In this document: positions 25,650-34,751 of the stretch, piece by piece
How the letters are laid out: each line of letters starts with the position of its first letter
Numbering within the stretch: position 1 is the first letter of the stretch
Assembly: GCA_905234785.1 (NCBI GenBank)
Contig: CAJOIP010000002.1
Coordinates: 1 to 64,000 of the forward strand
Direction: 5' to 3'
Source of the DNA: an uncultured Eggerthellaceae bacterium
Lineage (GTDB): Bacteria; Actinomycetota; Coriobacteriia; Coriobacteriales; Eggerthellaceae
Length of the DNA: 64,000 bases
The notes under the pieces: generated by a model
Databases searched by the model: none
The model's input: the letters and a program-made list of their open reading frames with translations, nothing else
What the model was told of the DNA's origin: nothing
Program-made: the position numbers and the translations under genes

Positions 25650-27407
25650 ATGCTCGAGCAGGTCGATTTCACGGTCGAGAAAATCTCGAAGGAAGACTAC
25701 AAGCCGCACCACAAAGAGCTCATCAACAAGCTCGTCGTGCTGCAACAGCAGGCGCGCGCCAAGGGAATCGGCCTTGTGGTGCTGTTCGAGGGCTGGGGCG
25801 GCGCCGGCAAGGGCAGCCGCATTTCCGACCTCATGTACGAGCTCGACGCCCGCGCCACTACGGTGCATGTGACGGAGGACTTCGACGTCGAGGCGGCGCG
25901 CAAGTTCGTGGGCTCCGAATGGGGCGTTTCCGATTTCAAGCCCGTCATGCAGGAATTCTGGCAGGCGCTCGGCGAGCGCGGGACCATCACGTTCTACGAC
26001 CGCGGCTGGTACACGGCCGCCATCGACCAGGCGCTGTTCGAGCTGACGGGCGACAAGCCCAAGGTCGCGAAGAAGCTCGACAAGAAATCGAAGGAGCATC
26101 CGCTTCTGGAAGACGGCGCCTCGAAGGCGCGCGGCGAGTTCCACGGCGACGTCGTCGCCAGCTACCAGCGCATCGCGCACAACTTCGAGCGGATGCTCGT
26201 CGACGACGGCTACATCGTCATCAAGCTGTTCGTGCACGTGTCGAAGGAAGCCCAGAAAAAGCGCCTCGAGCGCCTGCATGACAATCCGAACACGACGTGG
26301 CGCGTGAGCCCTGAGAAGCTCGCCCAGGTGAAGCATTACGACAAGGCCTACCAGCTGTACGACCGCCTGCTCGAGACGAGCAACTTCGCGTTCGCCCCTT
26401 GGACGCTCGTCAACGGCGAGGACAAGCGCGCCGCGAACCTGCAGGTCGCCCAAGCGCTCGTCGACGCCATCGAGCACGCGCTCGCGGCCAGGCCCGACGA
26501 AGCGGCCGAGGCCGCCAAGAAGAAGGCGGCGGAAAACTCCGCCCGCGCGGCTGCCGCCATCGGCGACGGCGGTGCCGAGGGAACTGAAGTCGACGATGCC
26601 GAGGCCGTGCGCAAAGCCGCCGAGGCGGAAGCGGCGCTTCAGCACTCGCAGGCCCCGCGCGGTTCCAACTACATCATCATGGCCGGCTACCCGCAAATCG
26701 ACCACGCGAAACCGAAGCCGGTCATCGAAACCGACGAGGAGTACAAAGCGCAGCTCAAGGCCGAGCAGGCGCGCTTCGCCGAACTCGAGCTGGAAATGTA
26801 CCAGAAGCGCGTGCCGCTCATGCTCATGTACGAAGGCTGGGATGCAGCGGGCAAGGGCGGCAACATCAAGCGCGTGTGCCAGGCCATCGACGCGCGCGCC
26901 TACACCATCTTCCCGTCGCCTGCGCCGACGAAGCCCGAGCTCATGCACCCGCACCTGTGGCGCTACTGGATACGCCTCCCGAAGGCCGGCCACGTCGGCA
27001 TCTACGACCGCAGCTGGTACGGCCGCGTGCTCGTCGAGCGCATCGAGGGCTTCTCGTCGACCGACCAATGGTCCCGCGCGTACGACGAGATCAACGCGTT
27101 CGAATACGAGCTCGTGCAATGGGGCGCCATCCTGCTGAAGTTCTGGGTCGACATTACGCCCGAAGAGCAACTGCGCCGCTTCGAGGCGCGTCAGGCCGAC
27201 CCCAACAAGATTTGGAAGATCACCGACGAGGATTGGCGCAACCGCGACAAGTATCCGCAGTACAAGCAGGCGGTCGACGACATGTTCCGCCTGACGTCCA
27301 CCACGTTCGCGCCGTGGATCGTGCTCGAGAGCGACGACAAGCGCTATGCCCGCGTCCAGGCGCTGCGCGCCATCAACGAGGCGCTCGAAGAGCGCATGCA
27401 CAAGTAG
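25650..27407 (+). CDS. pap: Two-domain PPK2-type polyphosphate:AMP phosphotransferase
   Basis: Two PPK2 modules: VLFEGWGGAGKGSRI...YDRGWYTAAI and LMYEGWDAAGKGGNIKR...YDRSWYGRVLVER. Confidence 0.93.
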   Translation: MLEQVDFTVEKISKEDYKPHHKELINKLVVLQQQARAKGIGLVVLFEGWGGAGKGSRISDLMYELDARATTVHVTEDFDVEAARKFVGSEWGVSDFKPVMQEFWQALGERGTITFYDRGWYTAAIDQALFELTGDKPKVAKKLDKKSKEHPLLEDGASKARGEFHGDVVASYQRIAHNFERMLVDDGYIVIKLFVHVSKEAQKKRLERLHDNPNTTWRVSPEKLAQVKHYDKAYQLYDRLLETSNFAFAPWTLVNGEDKRAANLQVAQALVDAIEHALAARPDEAAEAAKKKAAENSARAAAAIGDGGAEGTEVDDAEAVRKAAEAEAALQHSQAPRGSNYIIMAGYPQIDHAKPKPVIETDEEYKAQLKAEQARFAELELEMYQKRVPLMLMYEGWDAAGKGGNIKRVCQAIDARAYTIFPSPAPTKPELMHPHLWRYWIRLPKAGHVGIYDRSWYGRVLVERIEGFSSTDQWSRAYDEINAFEYELVQWGAILLKFWVDITPEEQLRRFEARQADPNKIWKITDEDWRNRDKYPQYKQAVDDMFRLTSTTFAPWIVLESDDKRYARVQALRAINEALEERMHK

Positions 27408-27410
27408 ACC

Positions 27411-28292
27411 ATGGCCGATTACAGCAACGCACATAGTCGGAAGAAGGGCGGACGCGGATGGCGCGCGGTCTTCGTCATCGCGCTCATCGTGCTCATCGCA
27501 TCGCTTGTGGCGCTCGGCGTCATCGCGTTCAGCTACTTCCAAGGGCAATGGAAATACGGGAAGGTGGCCGACGATTCGGGCTTCGACCCCAATGACAACG
27601 CGGGAGTTGCCGAGCTGAACGTCGACTGGGACGCGCTGCTCGCCGTGAACGGCGATACGGTCGCATGGCTGTACGTTCCGAACACCAACATCAACTACCC
27701 CGTGGTGCGCGGAGAAGACAACGAGTACTACCTCACGCACGATTTCGACGGAACGGCGGGCTGGCTTGCGAACTACGGCTCGGTGTTCATGGACTACCGC
27801 AACAACCCCGACTGGTCGGACGAGTTGTATTTCCTCTACGGCCATCATATGAACGACGGGTCGATGTTCACCGACGTGGCTGCCATGACCGATCAGGCGC
27901 GGTTCGACGAATGCCGCACGGTATACGTGCTCAGCCCGAAGGGCAACTTCAAGCTGAGGACGTTCGCCATGGTGCATGTGGCCGCCGACGACCCGCTCGT
28001 GCAACCCGGTTTCGCCACGCCCGAGGACATGGCGGCGTATGTGCAGGACAAGGTCAACCGCTCGGTCGTCGAGCCCGGCAAGCTGCCGGACGTGTCGAAG
28101 ATAAAGAAGGCGTTCGCGTTCGCCACATGCGATAACCTGTACAGCGACGGCCGATACGTGCTGTACGCGTATGTCGAGGAGACGTCTGCCGAGGGGCTGT
28201 CGGGCGATTTGGGCATCACGGCCGATGACGGGCAGGCGAACGGCTTTGTTAACGATTTGATGGTCGAAGACGAGGAACAGGAGATGCCATGA
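27411..28292 (+). CDS. Class B-like sortase
   Basis: N-terminal TM; VAWLYVPNTNINYPVVRGEDNEYYLTHDFDG, YGHHM, FAFATCDN. Confidence 0.9.
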   Translation: MADYSNAHSRKKGGRGWRAVFVIALIVLIASLVALGVIAFSYFQGQWKYGKVADDSGFDPNDNAGVAELNVDWDALLAVNGDTVAWLYVPNTNINYPVVRGEDNEYYLTHDFDGTAGWLANYGSVFMDYRNNPDWSDELYFLYGHHMNDGSMFTDVAAMTDQARFDECRTVYVLSPKGNFKLRTFAMVHVAADDPLVQPGFATPEDMAAYVQDKVNRSVVEPGKLPDVSKIKKAFAFATCDNLYSDGRYVLYAYVEETSAEGLSGDLGITADDGQANGFVNDLMVEDEEQEMP

Positions 28293-29362
28293 CCGAAGGC
28301 AAGCAGGTGACGTACGCTCAGGCAGGCGTCGATATCGAAGAGGGCGCACGCGCCGTCGACGCCATCAAGGGCATCGTCCATTCAACGTACCGCGCCGAGG
28401 TCGTGGGCGATATCGGCGGGTTCGGCGGCCTGTTTTCCATAGCGGCCGCCAAGGACATGGAAGACCCGCTGCTCGTGTCGGGCACCGACGGCGTGGGTAC
28501 GAAGCTGAAGATCGCCCAGATGCTCGGCAAGCACGACACGGTGGGCATCGACTTGGTCGCCATGTGCGCGAACGACATCCTGGCAACCGGCGCCGAGCCG
28601 CTGTTCTTCCTCGACTACGTCGCGGTGGGGAAGCTCGATTCCAAGGCCATGGCGGAAATCGTGTCGGGCATCGGCGAAGGGTGCCGTCAGGCCGGCTGCT
28701 CCCTCATCGGCGGCGAGATGGCCGAGCACCCCGGCGTCATGGACCCGTCCGACTACGACCTGTCGGGCTTCTGCGTCGGCATCGTCGACCGTCCCCGCAT
28801 GCTGAATCCCGAATCGGTGAAGCCGGGCGATTTGCTCGTGGGCCTCATGTCGAGCGGCCTTCATTCCAACGGCTATTCGCTGGCGCGCAAGGTGTGTTTG
28901 GAGGGCAAGACGCTCGAAGAGGTCACCGCGCCGGTCGACGCGCTCGGCGGCAAGGGCGTCGCCGAGGCGTTGCTCGAACCCACGCGCATTTACGTGAACG
29001 GGGTGCGCCACGTCATGGAGAAGTGCCCCGATGCGATTCGCGCGCTGGCGCACATAACGGGCGGCGGCATCACCGAGAACCTCAACCGCGCGTTGAACGA
29101 CCAGGTCGATGCCGTGGTCGAGCTCGGTAGCTGGGCTGTGCCGCCCATCGTGCGGTACACGTGCGAGGCGGCGAGCCTTTCCGAAGAGGAAGCGCTCAAG
29201 ACGTTCAACATGGGCGTCGGCATGGTGCTCATCATCGACCCGTCGACGTTCGGCGCCGTGCGACGCGCCTGCGAGCAGGCCGGCGAAGTCACGCGCCTCA
29301 TCGGTCGCGTGGAAGAGGGCACCGGCATCGTCCGCTACACGAACCAAGGCAGCCTGCTGTAG
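28289..29362 (+). CDS. purM: Phosphoribosylformylglycinamidine cyclo-ligase
   Basis: YAQAGVDIEEGARAVDAIK, VSGTDGVGTKLKIA, HITGGGITENLNR motifs. Confidence 0.96.
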   Translation: MTEGKQVTYAQAGVDIEEGARAVDAIKGIVHSTYRAEVVGDIGGFGGLFSIAAAKDMEDPLLVSGTDGVGTKLKIAQMLGKHDTVGIDLVAMCANDILATGAEPLFFLDYVAVGKLDSKAMAEIVSGIGEGCRQAGCSLIGGEMAEHPGVMDPSDYDLSGFCVGIVDRPRMLNPESVKPGDLLVGLMSSGLHSNGYSLARKVCLEGKTLEEVTAPVDALGGKGVAEALLEPTRIYVNGVRHVMEKCPDAIRALAHITGGGITENLNRALNDQVDAVVELGSWAVPPIVRYTCEAASLSEEEALKTFNMGVGMVLIIDPSTFGAVRRACEQAGEVTRLIGRVEEGTGIVRYTNQGSLL

Positions 29363-29377
29363 TAAGTTCGGAACGGC

Positions 29378-29418
29378 CCCGTAGGGGCGCGATTCATCGC
29401 GCCCGCCGCCGAAGGCGG
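29378..29418 (+). repeat. GTAGGGGCG-type repeat
   Basis: 41-nt identity to 11728-11768: CCCGTAGGGGCGCGATTCATCGCGCCCGCCGCCGAAGGCGG. Confidence 0.9.
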
Positions 29419-29468
29419 ATTCATCAGAAGCGCGAAGCGCTTACACGTGCAAGAAAGGGCATCGCAAC

Positions 29469-30083
29469 ATGACGGATAAGCTGAAAATCGGCGTGCTCAT
29501 ATCAGGCAGCGGAACCAACTTGCAGGCCATCATCGACGCCGCGGACGAGGGCCTGCCGATTGAGATCGTCCACGTGGTGTCCTCGCGTCCCGATGCATAT
29601 GGAATCGAGCGCGCGAAGGCGGCGGGCATTCCCGTGCTCGTCATGAACCGCGAGGTGTACTCCGACGCGCGCGCGGCGGACACGATGATCGCCGACACGC
29701 TGAAGGCGTCCGGTGCCGAATACGTCGTCATGGCCGGTTACATGCGCATGGTCACGGGCGTCTTGCTCGATGCGTACCCTAACCGCATCCTGAACCTGCA
29801 TCCCGCGCTGCTGCCCTCCTTCAAGGGCGCGCATGCCATACAAGACGCATTCGACGCGGGCGTGAAGGTCACGGGCGTCACCGTCCATTTCGCGAACGCC
29901 GAATACGACAAGGGCCCGATCGTCGCCCAGCGTGCCGTCACCGTGCGCGAGGACGACACGGTCGACACGCTCGAAGCGCGCATCCACGCTGCTGAATACG
30001 AGATATACCCCCAGGTCCTGGGTTGGCTTGCCGACGGCCGCGTCACCGTGTCGGAAGACGGCAAGGTCCACATAAGCGAGTAG
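29469..30083 (+). CDS. purN: Phosphoribosylglycinamide formyltransferase
   Basis: VLISGSGTNLQAIIDA, MAGYMRMVTG, NLHPALLPSFKGAHA motifs. Confidence 0.96.
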   Translation: MTDKLKIGVLISGSGTNLQAIIDAADEGLPIEIVHVVSSRPDAYGIERAKAAGIPVLVMNREVYSDARAADTMIADTLKASGAEYVVMAGYMRMVTGVLLDAYPNRILNLHPALLPSFKGAHAIQDAFDAGVKVTGVTVHFANAEYDKGPIVAQRAVTVREDDTVDTLEARIHAAEYEIYPQVLGWLADGRVTVSEDGKVHISE

Positions 30084-30089
30084 GAAGCG

Positions 30090-31088
30090 ATGGTGAACAT
30101 GAACAAGGAGACGCTCGAAGCGATAATCGAAGACCTGAAGGCGGGGCGCACGCCGACGATCACGACGGCAGACGTGCCGGCGTTCAGCGAGGAAGCCACG
30201 GCTGGGAACGACCACCTGTCACCGACTGACCTCGACATCATCGCGCAAAGCCTTGCCGAAGCGGACATTCCCACCTTCGAGCGAGCGCTCAAGGCCGTCG
30301 AAGAAGGCGAGCTCGCATGGCTCGGGTTCAAGGTCGTGTACGACCCCGCCGTCGCGCAGGCGAAATCGGGCATCGGATTCACGAAGGATTACGGCGAGGT
30401 CGGTTCGGCCGACGGCGAGCCGCTCGTGTTCTTCTGCAACGATGCCAAGGAAATCGTGAGCTCGCGCGAACCCTCCAAGCGCGACTTGTTCCAAATGAAG
30501 GACGTCACGCGCGGGCCTTCCATGCATAACGAGCAGTTCGAGGGCCTCACCTGGGCAAGCGTCGCCCTGTTCGACCCCATCCGCGTGTGGTTGCTCGGCG
30601 CTTCCGACGTCGCCGTCGAGCTCGTGCCGCTCGCGCGCAAGGTCGGCTTCGACGTGCTGGCAGTCGACTATGACACGGCGTACCTCAATGCCGACAGGTT
30701 CCCCGACGCGCATCGCATCTTGCTCGACGGGGAAGGATTCGACGCCTTGTTCGACCTGCACGCGAAGCCCGAAGACTACGTTTGCGTGCTCACGCGCGGC
30801 CACATGCACGATCCGGACGGCTGCATCTGGGCTTCGCGCGAAGGCGTGCACTACATCGGCATGATGGGGTGCAAGGGCAAGAACGACGGCATTCACGACC
30901 TCGTCATCGAAGGCGGCGTCACCGAGGAGCAGTGGAACGCCATCAAGCGGCCGATCGGCCTGAAGTTCGGCGCGAAGACGCCGGCGGAACTCGCGATCGC
31001 CATCGTGGCCGAGCTCATCGACGTGCGCTACCAGCAACGGTATCCGGAAGACGCGCGCAAGAAGCATGAGGATTCGCTGGGTCGATAA
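30090..31088 (+). CDS. XdhC/CoxI-family-like protein (Rossmann domain)
   Basis: VWLLGASDVAVELVPLARKVGFDVLAVDYD...YVCVLTRGHMHDPDG...YIGMMGCKGKN; no xanthine dehydrogenase nearby. Confidence 0.75.
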   Translation: MVNMNKETLEAIIEDLKAGRTPTITTADVPAFSEEATAGNDHLSPTDLDIIAQSLAEADIPTFERALKAVEEGELAWLGFKVVYDPAVAQAKSGIGFTKDYGEVGSADGEPLVFFCNDAKEIVSSREPSKRDLFQMKDVTRGPSMHNEQFEGLTWASVALFDPIRVWLLGASDVAVELVPLARKVGFDVLAVDYDTAYLNADRFPDAHRILLDGEGFDALFDLHAKPEDYVCVLTRGHMHDPDGCIWASREGVHYIGMMGCKGKNDGIHDLVIEGGVTEEQWNAIKRPIGLKFGAKTPAELAIAIVAELIDVRYQQRYPEDARKKHEDSLGR

Positions 31089-31120
31089 CGCCATAGAACA
31101 CATCATGTTGCGTTTTATGT

Positions 31121-31149
31121 TTGTCATGACCACATAAAGCTGGTAACAT
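31121..31149 (+). promoter_or_regulatory. Candidate promoter TTGTCA-17-TAACAT
   Basis: Consensus-like hexamers, 17-bp spacing, upstream of 31216 gene. Confidence 0.6.
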
Positions 31150-31215
31150 GCATATGAAGGCCGTCTAATCACGGAGAAAAGGAAGCAAGGGCGGCGATAC
31201 CGGAAGGATTACCTC

Positions 31216-31689
31216 ATGGACGAAACTGGAGTTTTGGGTCTGCTCGACGAGCTCTCCATCCTGCTCGAAGATTCTAAGCCGGTCGGGTTCGGCCGTAACA
31301 ACAATTTGCGCCAGGTCGACATCGCCGCCGCGTTCGAGATCATGGACGACATCCGCGACACGTTCCCGAGCGAGTTCGCCCAGGCGCGCCAGATCGTGCG
31401 CGAGCGCCAGGGCCTGCTCGACGACGCCGACGCCGAGGCCAACCGCATGGTGGAAGACGCCCGTTCCCAGGCCATGACCATCGCCAGCGAGCAGGAAATC
31501 GTGCGCATCTCCCAGCAGCAGGCCGACCAGATCATGGCCGATGCCCGCGAGCTCGAGCGTCAGACGCGCGCTGGTGCCGAAGATTACGCCGACGAGGTCT
31601 TCAGCCATGTCGAGCAGAGCCTCGACACGCTGCTGAACAACGTGCGCCGCTGCCGCGATCGCCTGAACGCGACGTCGCAGCTCCGCTAA
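31216..31689 (+). CDS. Conserved coiled-coil protein (DivIVA-like, uncertain)
   Basis: Heptad-rich ADAEANRMVEDARSQAMTIASEQEIVRISQQQADQIMADA. Confidence 0.55.
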   Translation: MDETGVLGLLDELSILLEDSKPVGFGRNNNLRQVDIAAAFEIMDDIRDTFPSEFAQARQIVRERQGLLDDADAEANRMVEDARSQAMTIASEQEIVRISQQQADQIMADARELERQTRAGAEDYADEVFSHVEQSLDTLLNNVRRCRDRLNATSQLR

Positions 31690-31697
31690 AGTGATTC

Positions 31698-32258
31698 ATG
31701 GCCGACACCATCATCAAGATTCCAGCGGAACTCTTCGCTTTGGCGGAGAGTTCCCATTTTGAGGGCGCATACGACTTGCCCGAGCTTGCAATCGGTCCCG
31801 ACGATTACGTGTTCGACGAGCCCCTCGCCTGGCAGGTCGACATCACGAACACCGGCTCGGCGCTTCTCGTGGAAGGAACTGTCGAGGGCACGGGCACGTG
31901 CGCTTGCTCGCGCTGCCTCGAAGACGTTGCCCACGGTTTCCAAGGTACGGTCGAAGGCTATTTCCTCATCGGCGACGCGTCCGCGGCGCACGACGAAGAC
32001 GACGAGGAAATCGGGGAAGACGAGTTCGAGGTCCTGCCCGACGACCACATGCTCGACCTCGCGCCGCTGTTGCAGGCAGCGCTCGTCATCGACGCGCCCG
32101 ACATGCCCCTGTGCCGTGAAGACTGCGCGGGCCTGTGCCCCCAGTGCGGCGCGAACCTCAACGAAGGCGACTGCGGTTGCGGTGAAGACCCCGAATTGGC
32201 GGCGTTCGAACAAGTCGCCAACCCCTTCTCGGCTCTTGCGGACTTCAAGTTCGAATAA
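31698..32258 (+). CDS. YceD/DUF177-family protein
   Basis: CSRCLEDVAHGFQGTVEGYF..., CREDCAGLCPQCGANLNEGDCGC; upstream of rpmF. Confidence 0.88.
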   Translation: MADTIIKIPAELFALAESSHFEGAYDLPELAIGPDDYVFDEPLAWQVDITNTGSALLVEGTVEGTGTCACSRCLEDVAHGFQGTVEGYFLIGDASAAHDEDDEEIGEDEFEVLPDDHMLDLAPLLQAALVIDAPDMPLCREDCAGLCPQCGANLNEGDCGCGEDPELAAFEQVANPFSALADFKFE

Positions 32259-32295
32259 TCTCTTTGAGAAGTTTTGATGGGGAAGAAATACCTGC

Positions 32296-32324
32296 TTGAA
32301 CAGTGGTGGGCTGTTTGCTACTAT
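32296..32324 (+). promoter_or_regulatory. Candidate rpmF promoter TTGAAC-17-TACTAT
   Basis: Hexamers with 17-bp spacing. Confidence 0.5.
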
Positions 32325-32392
32325 ACCGTTTTGCGTGTTTGCAACGTGAACGCCGTATTTCGATACGAAAACATAGAAGGAGCTTGAGGAAC

Positions 32393-32572
32393 ATGGCAGT
32401 ACCTAAACAACGAATGGGTCGTATCCGCACTCATACCCGCCGCAGCACCCACGACCGCATCGACGCTCCTGCGCGCAGCGTGTGCCCGCAGTGCGGCGAG
32501 GCGAAGCTTCCGCATCGCGTGTGCCCGAACTGCGGCTACTACAAGAACCGCGAGATCGTCGAGACCGAATAA
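32393..32572 (+). CDS. rpmF: Ribosomal protein L32 (zinc-binding form)
   Basis: MAVPKQRMGRIRTHTRRS...CPQCGEAKLPHRVCPNCGYY. Confidence 0.97.
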   Translation: MAVPKQRMGRIRTHTRRSTHDRIDAPARSVCPQCGEAKLPHRVCPNCGYYKNREIVETE

Positions 32573-32595
32573 CGCGACGTTTACAAGGTAAGCCA

Positions 32596-32625
32596 AGAGC
32601 CTTCCGTTTTCGCGGAGGGCTCTTT
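32596..32625 (+). terminator. Terminator after rpmF
   Basis: AAGAGCCTTCCG-ttttcg-CGGAGGGCTCTT followed by T-rich stretch. Confidence 0.85.
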
Positions 32626-32671
32626 TATTAGAATGAAGGCCCCGTCGGGGATTTCAATCGAGGAGGCAGGC

Positions 32672-33661
32672 ATGGCAGATAAAGTCACGATTTCCGTAGA
32701 CGCCCTAGGCGGCGACAACGCGCCCGCCGTGGTGCTCGACGGCGTCGAGCAGGCGCTCGCCGAAGACGGCGACCTGTCTGTCATCCTGTGCGGCCCCGCC
32801 GAGGTCGTCGAGCCGTTCGCCGCGGCGCATGACCGATGCGTCGCACGCGCCACGACCGAGGAGATCTCGATGGCTGAGCATCCGGCCAACGCGGTCCGCA
32901 AGAAGAAGGACTCGTCCATCGTGGTGGGCTGCCGCCTCGTCAAGGAAGGGGAGGCGCAGGGCTTCTTCTCCGCCGGCTCCACGGGCGCTTGCCTTGCTGC
33001 GGGCACGCTCGTCATAGGGCGCATCAAGGGGGTCGCCCGTCCCGCGCTCGCCACGCTCGTTCCGTCGCCGGCGAAGCCCGTCGTGCTGTGCGACGTCGGG
33101 GCCAACGCCGACTGCAAGCCCGAATACCTCGTGCAGTTCGCTGAAATGGCCAGCATCTACGCCCGCAAGATCCTAGGCGTCGCCGACCCCAAGGTCGGCT
33201 TGCTGAACATCGGCGAAGAAGAGGAGAAGGGCTCGCAGTTCGCCCAAGAGGCCCATGCGCTGCTGAAGGAAAAGGTCGCGAATTTCGGCGGAAACGCTGA
33301 AGGACGCGATGTCATGGACGGGCCGTTCGACGTCGTGGTGTGCGACGGCTTCACCGGCAACGTGTGCCTGAAGACCATCGAGGGAACCGCCAAGGTGCTG
33401 TTCGGCGAGCTGAAGTCGGTCATGATGTCGTCGCTCAAGACGAAGCTCGGCGCCATGGCGCTGAAGGGCGGCCTGAAGGAGCTCATGGGCAGGATCGACC
33501 CCGACGCCATGGGCGGCGCGCCGCTTCTGGGCTGCAAAGGCGCCTGCATCGTGGGGCATGGGTCCTCGAACGCGCGGGCAATCAAGAACGGCGTGCTTGC
33601 GTCTGCCGCATACGTGCGCTCGGGCGTTTCTGAAATAATCGCGGAAGCCGTGCAAAAGTAA
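32672..33661 (+). CDS. plsX: Phosphate acyltransferase PlsX
   Basis: ISVDALGGDNAP, SAGSTGACLAAG, VVCDGFTGNV motifs. Confidence 0.96.
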   Translation: MADKVTISVDALGGDNAPAVVLDGVEQALAEDGDLSVILCGPAEVVEPFAAAHDRCVARATTEEISMAEHPANAVRKKKDSSIVVGCRLVKEGEAQGFFSAGSTGACLAAGTLVIGRIKGVARPALATLVPSPAKPVVLCDVGANADCKPEYLVQFAEMASIYARKILGVADPKVGLLNIGEEEEKGSQFAQEAHALLKEKVANFGGNAEGRDVMDGPFDVVVCDGFTGNVCLKTIEGTAKVLFGELKSVMMSSLKTKLGAMALKGGLKELMGRIDPDAMGGAPLLGCKGACIVGHGSSNARAIKNGVLASAAYVRSGVSEIIAEAVQK

Positions 33662-33697
33662 GACCGCCCCCTCACTTTCAAGTACAATACGAGATTG

Positions 33698-33813
33698 CGC
33701 TACCGGCATTCCCGGTGGCGTAAGCATGCACGAAATCGCGAGTAGCATGGCCGAAGCGCACGCATGGTGCGCGCCCTTCGTCCAGGTTGATTCGCGAGCA
33801 CTATGCTCGAATC
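33698..33813 (+). other. Run of three hairpins in a possible rnc leader
   Basis: CGCTACCGG/CCGGTGGCG (33698-33720), GCGCAC/GTGCGC (33756-33772), CGAGCA/TGCTCG (33795-33809); TACAAT at 33683-33688. Confidence 0.5.
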
Positions 33814-33827
33814 GAGGGTAAGAGAAC

Positions 33828-34742
33828 TTGAACGAAGAACAGCGACAGAAATTCGAGAAGGCCCAGGCCATCATCGGACACGAATTCAAAGACCCGCAGT
33901 ACCTGCTTTCCGCCATCACGCATCCGTCCGCCAACGAGGGCCGTTCCATCAGGTTCTCGTACGAGCGCCTGGAATTCCTCGGCGACAGCGTTTTGGGCGG
34001 CATCGTGGCGTCTGCGGCGTTCAACCGCTTCCATCAGCTCGACGAAGGCGGGCTCACGCGCATCAAGGTGGCGCTCGTGTCGGGCTCGAGCCTGGCCGAC
34101 GTGGCCGCGGGGCTCGGGTTCGCCGACGTCATCGTGTTCGGATCGTCCGAGCAGGGAACGGGTCGGCGCGGCCTGCACTCCGCGCTCGAGAACGTGTACG
34201 AGGCGGTTGTGGCCGCCTTGTACCTCGACGGCGGGCTCGAGGCGGCCGAGCGCTTCGTGGAGAGCACGCTGATCAAGCGCATGTCCATCGACTTGGCGCG
34301 CGAGCCGGAAAACCCCAAGAGCGCGCTGCAGGAAAAGCTGCAGGAAGACGGCATCACCCCCACGTACAAGCTCGTGGAAACGCAGGGCCCGCCGCATGAC
34401 CGCACGTTCGTTGCGCAGGTGTTCGCGGGTGACCAGGGCCTAGCCCAGGGCACGGGCCGCACGAAGAAGGAAGCCGAGAGCCAGGCGGCGAAGAGCACGC
34501 TGGCGCGCCTGGGCGAGTTCTTCGGATTGGGCCTTTCCGACGACGAGCGCCTCGAGCGCGTCACGGCGCAACAGCAGGCCAAGGCCGAGAAGGTCATCTC
34601 GCAGGCCCAGGCCACCATCGACAAGGTTTCCGCGCAGCAGCAGGCCAAGGCCGAGAAGGCCGCGGCACGCGCTGCAGAGCGCATCCAAGCCGAGCGCAAG
34701 AAGTCCGAACGCCGCCAGCGCGGCGCCGACGACGAGGGCTAA
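33828..34742 (+). CDS. rnc: Ribonuclease III with Ala/Gln/Lys-rich tail
   Basis: ERLEFLGDSVLGGIV signature; dsRBD; TTG start. Confidence 0.95.
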   Translation: MNEEQRQKFEKAQAIIGHEFKDPQYLLSAITHPSANEGRSIRFSYERLEFLGDSVLGGIVASAAFNRFHQLDEGGLTRIKVALVSGSSLADVAAGLGFADVIVFGSSEQGTGRRGLHSALENVYEAVVAALYLDGGLEAAERFVESTLIKRMSIDLAREPENPKSALQEKLQEDGITPTYKLVETQGPPHDRTFVAQVFAGDQGLAQGTGRTKKEAESQAAKSTLARLGEFFGLGLSDDERLERVTAQQQAKAEKVISQAQATIDKVSAQQQAKAEKAAARAAERIQAERKKSERRQRGADDEG

Positions 34743-34751
34743 GGTGGCGCC

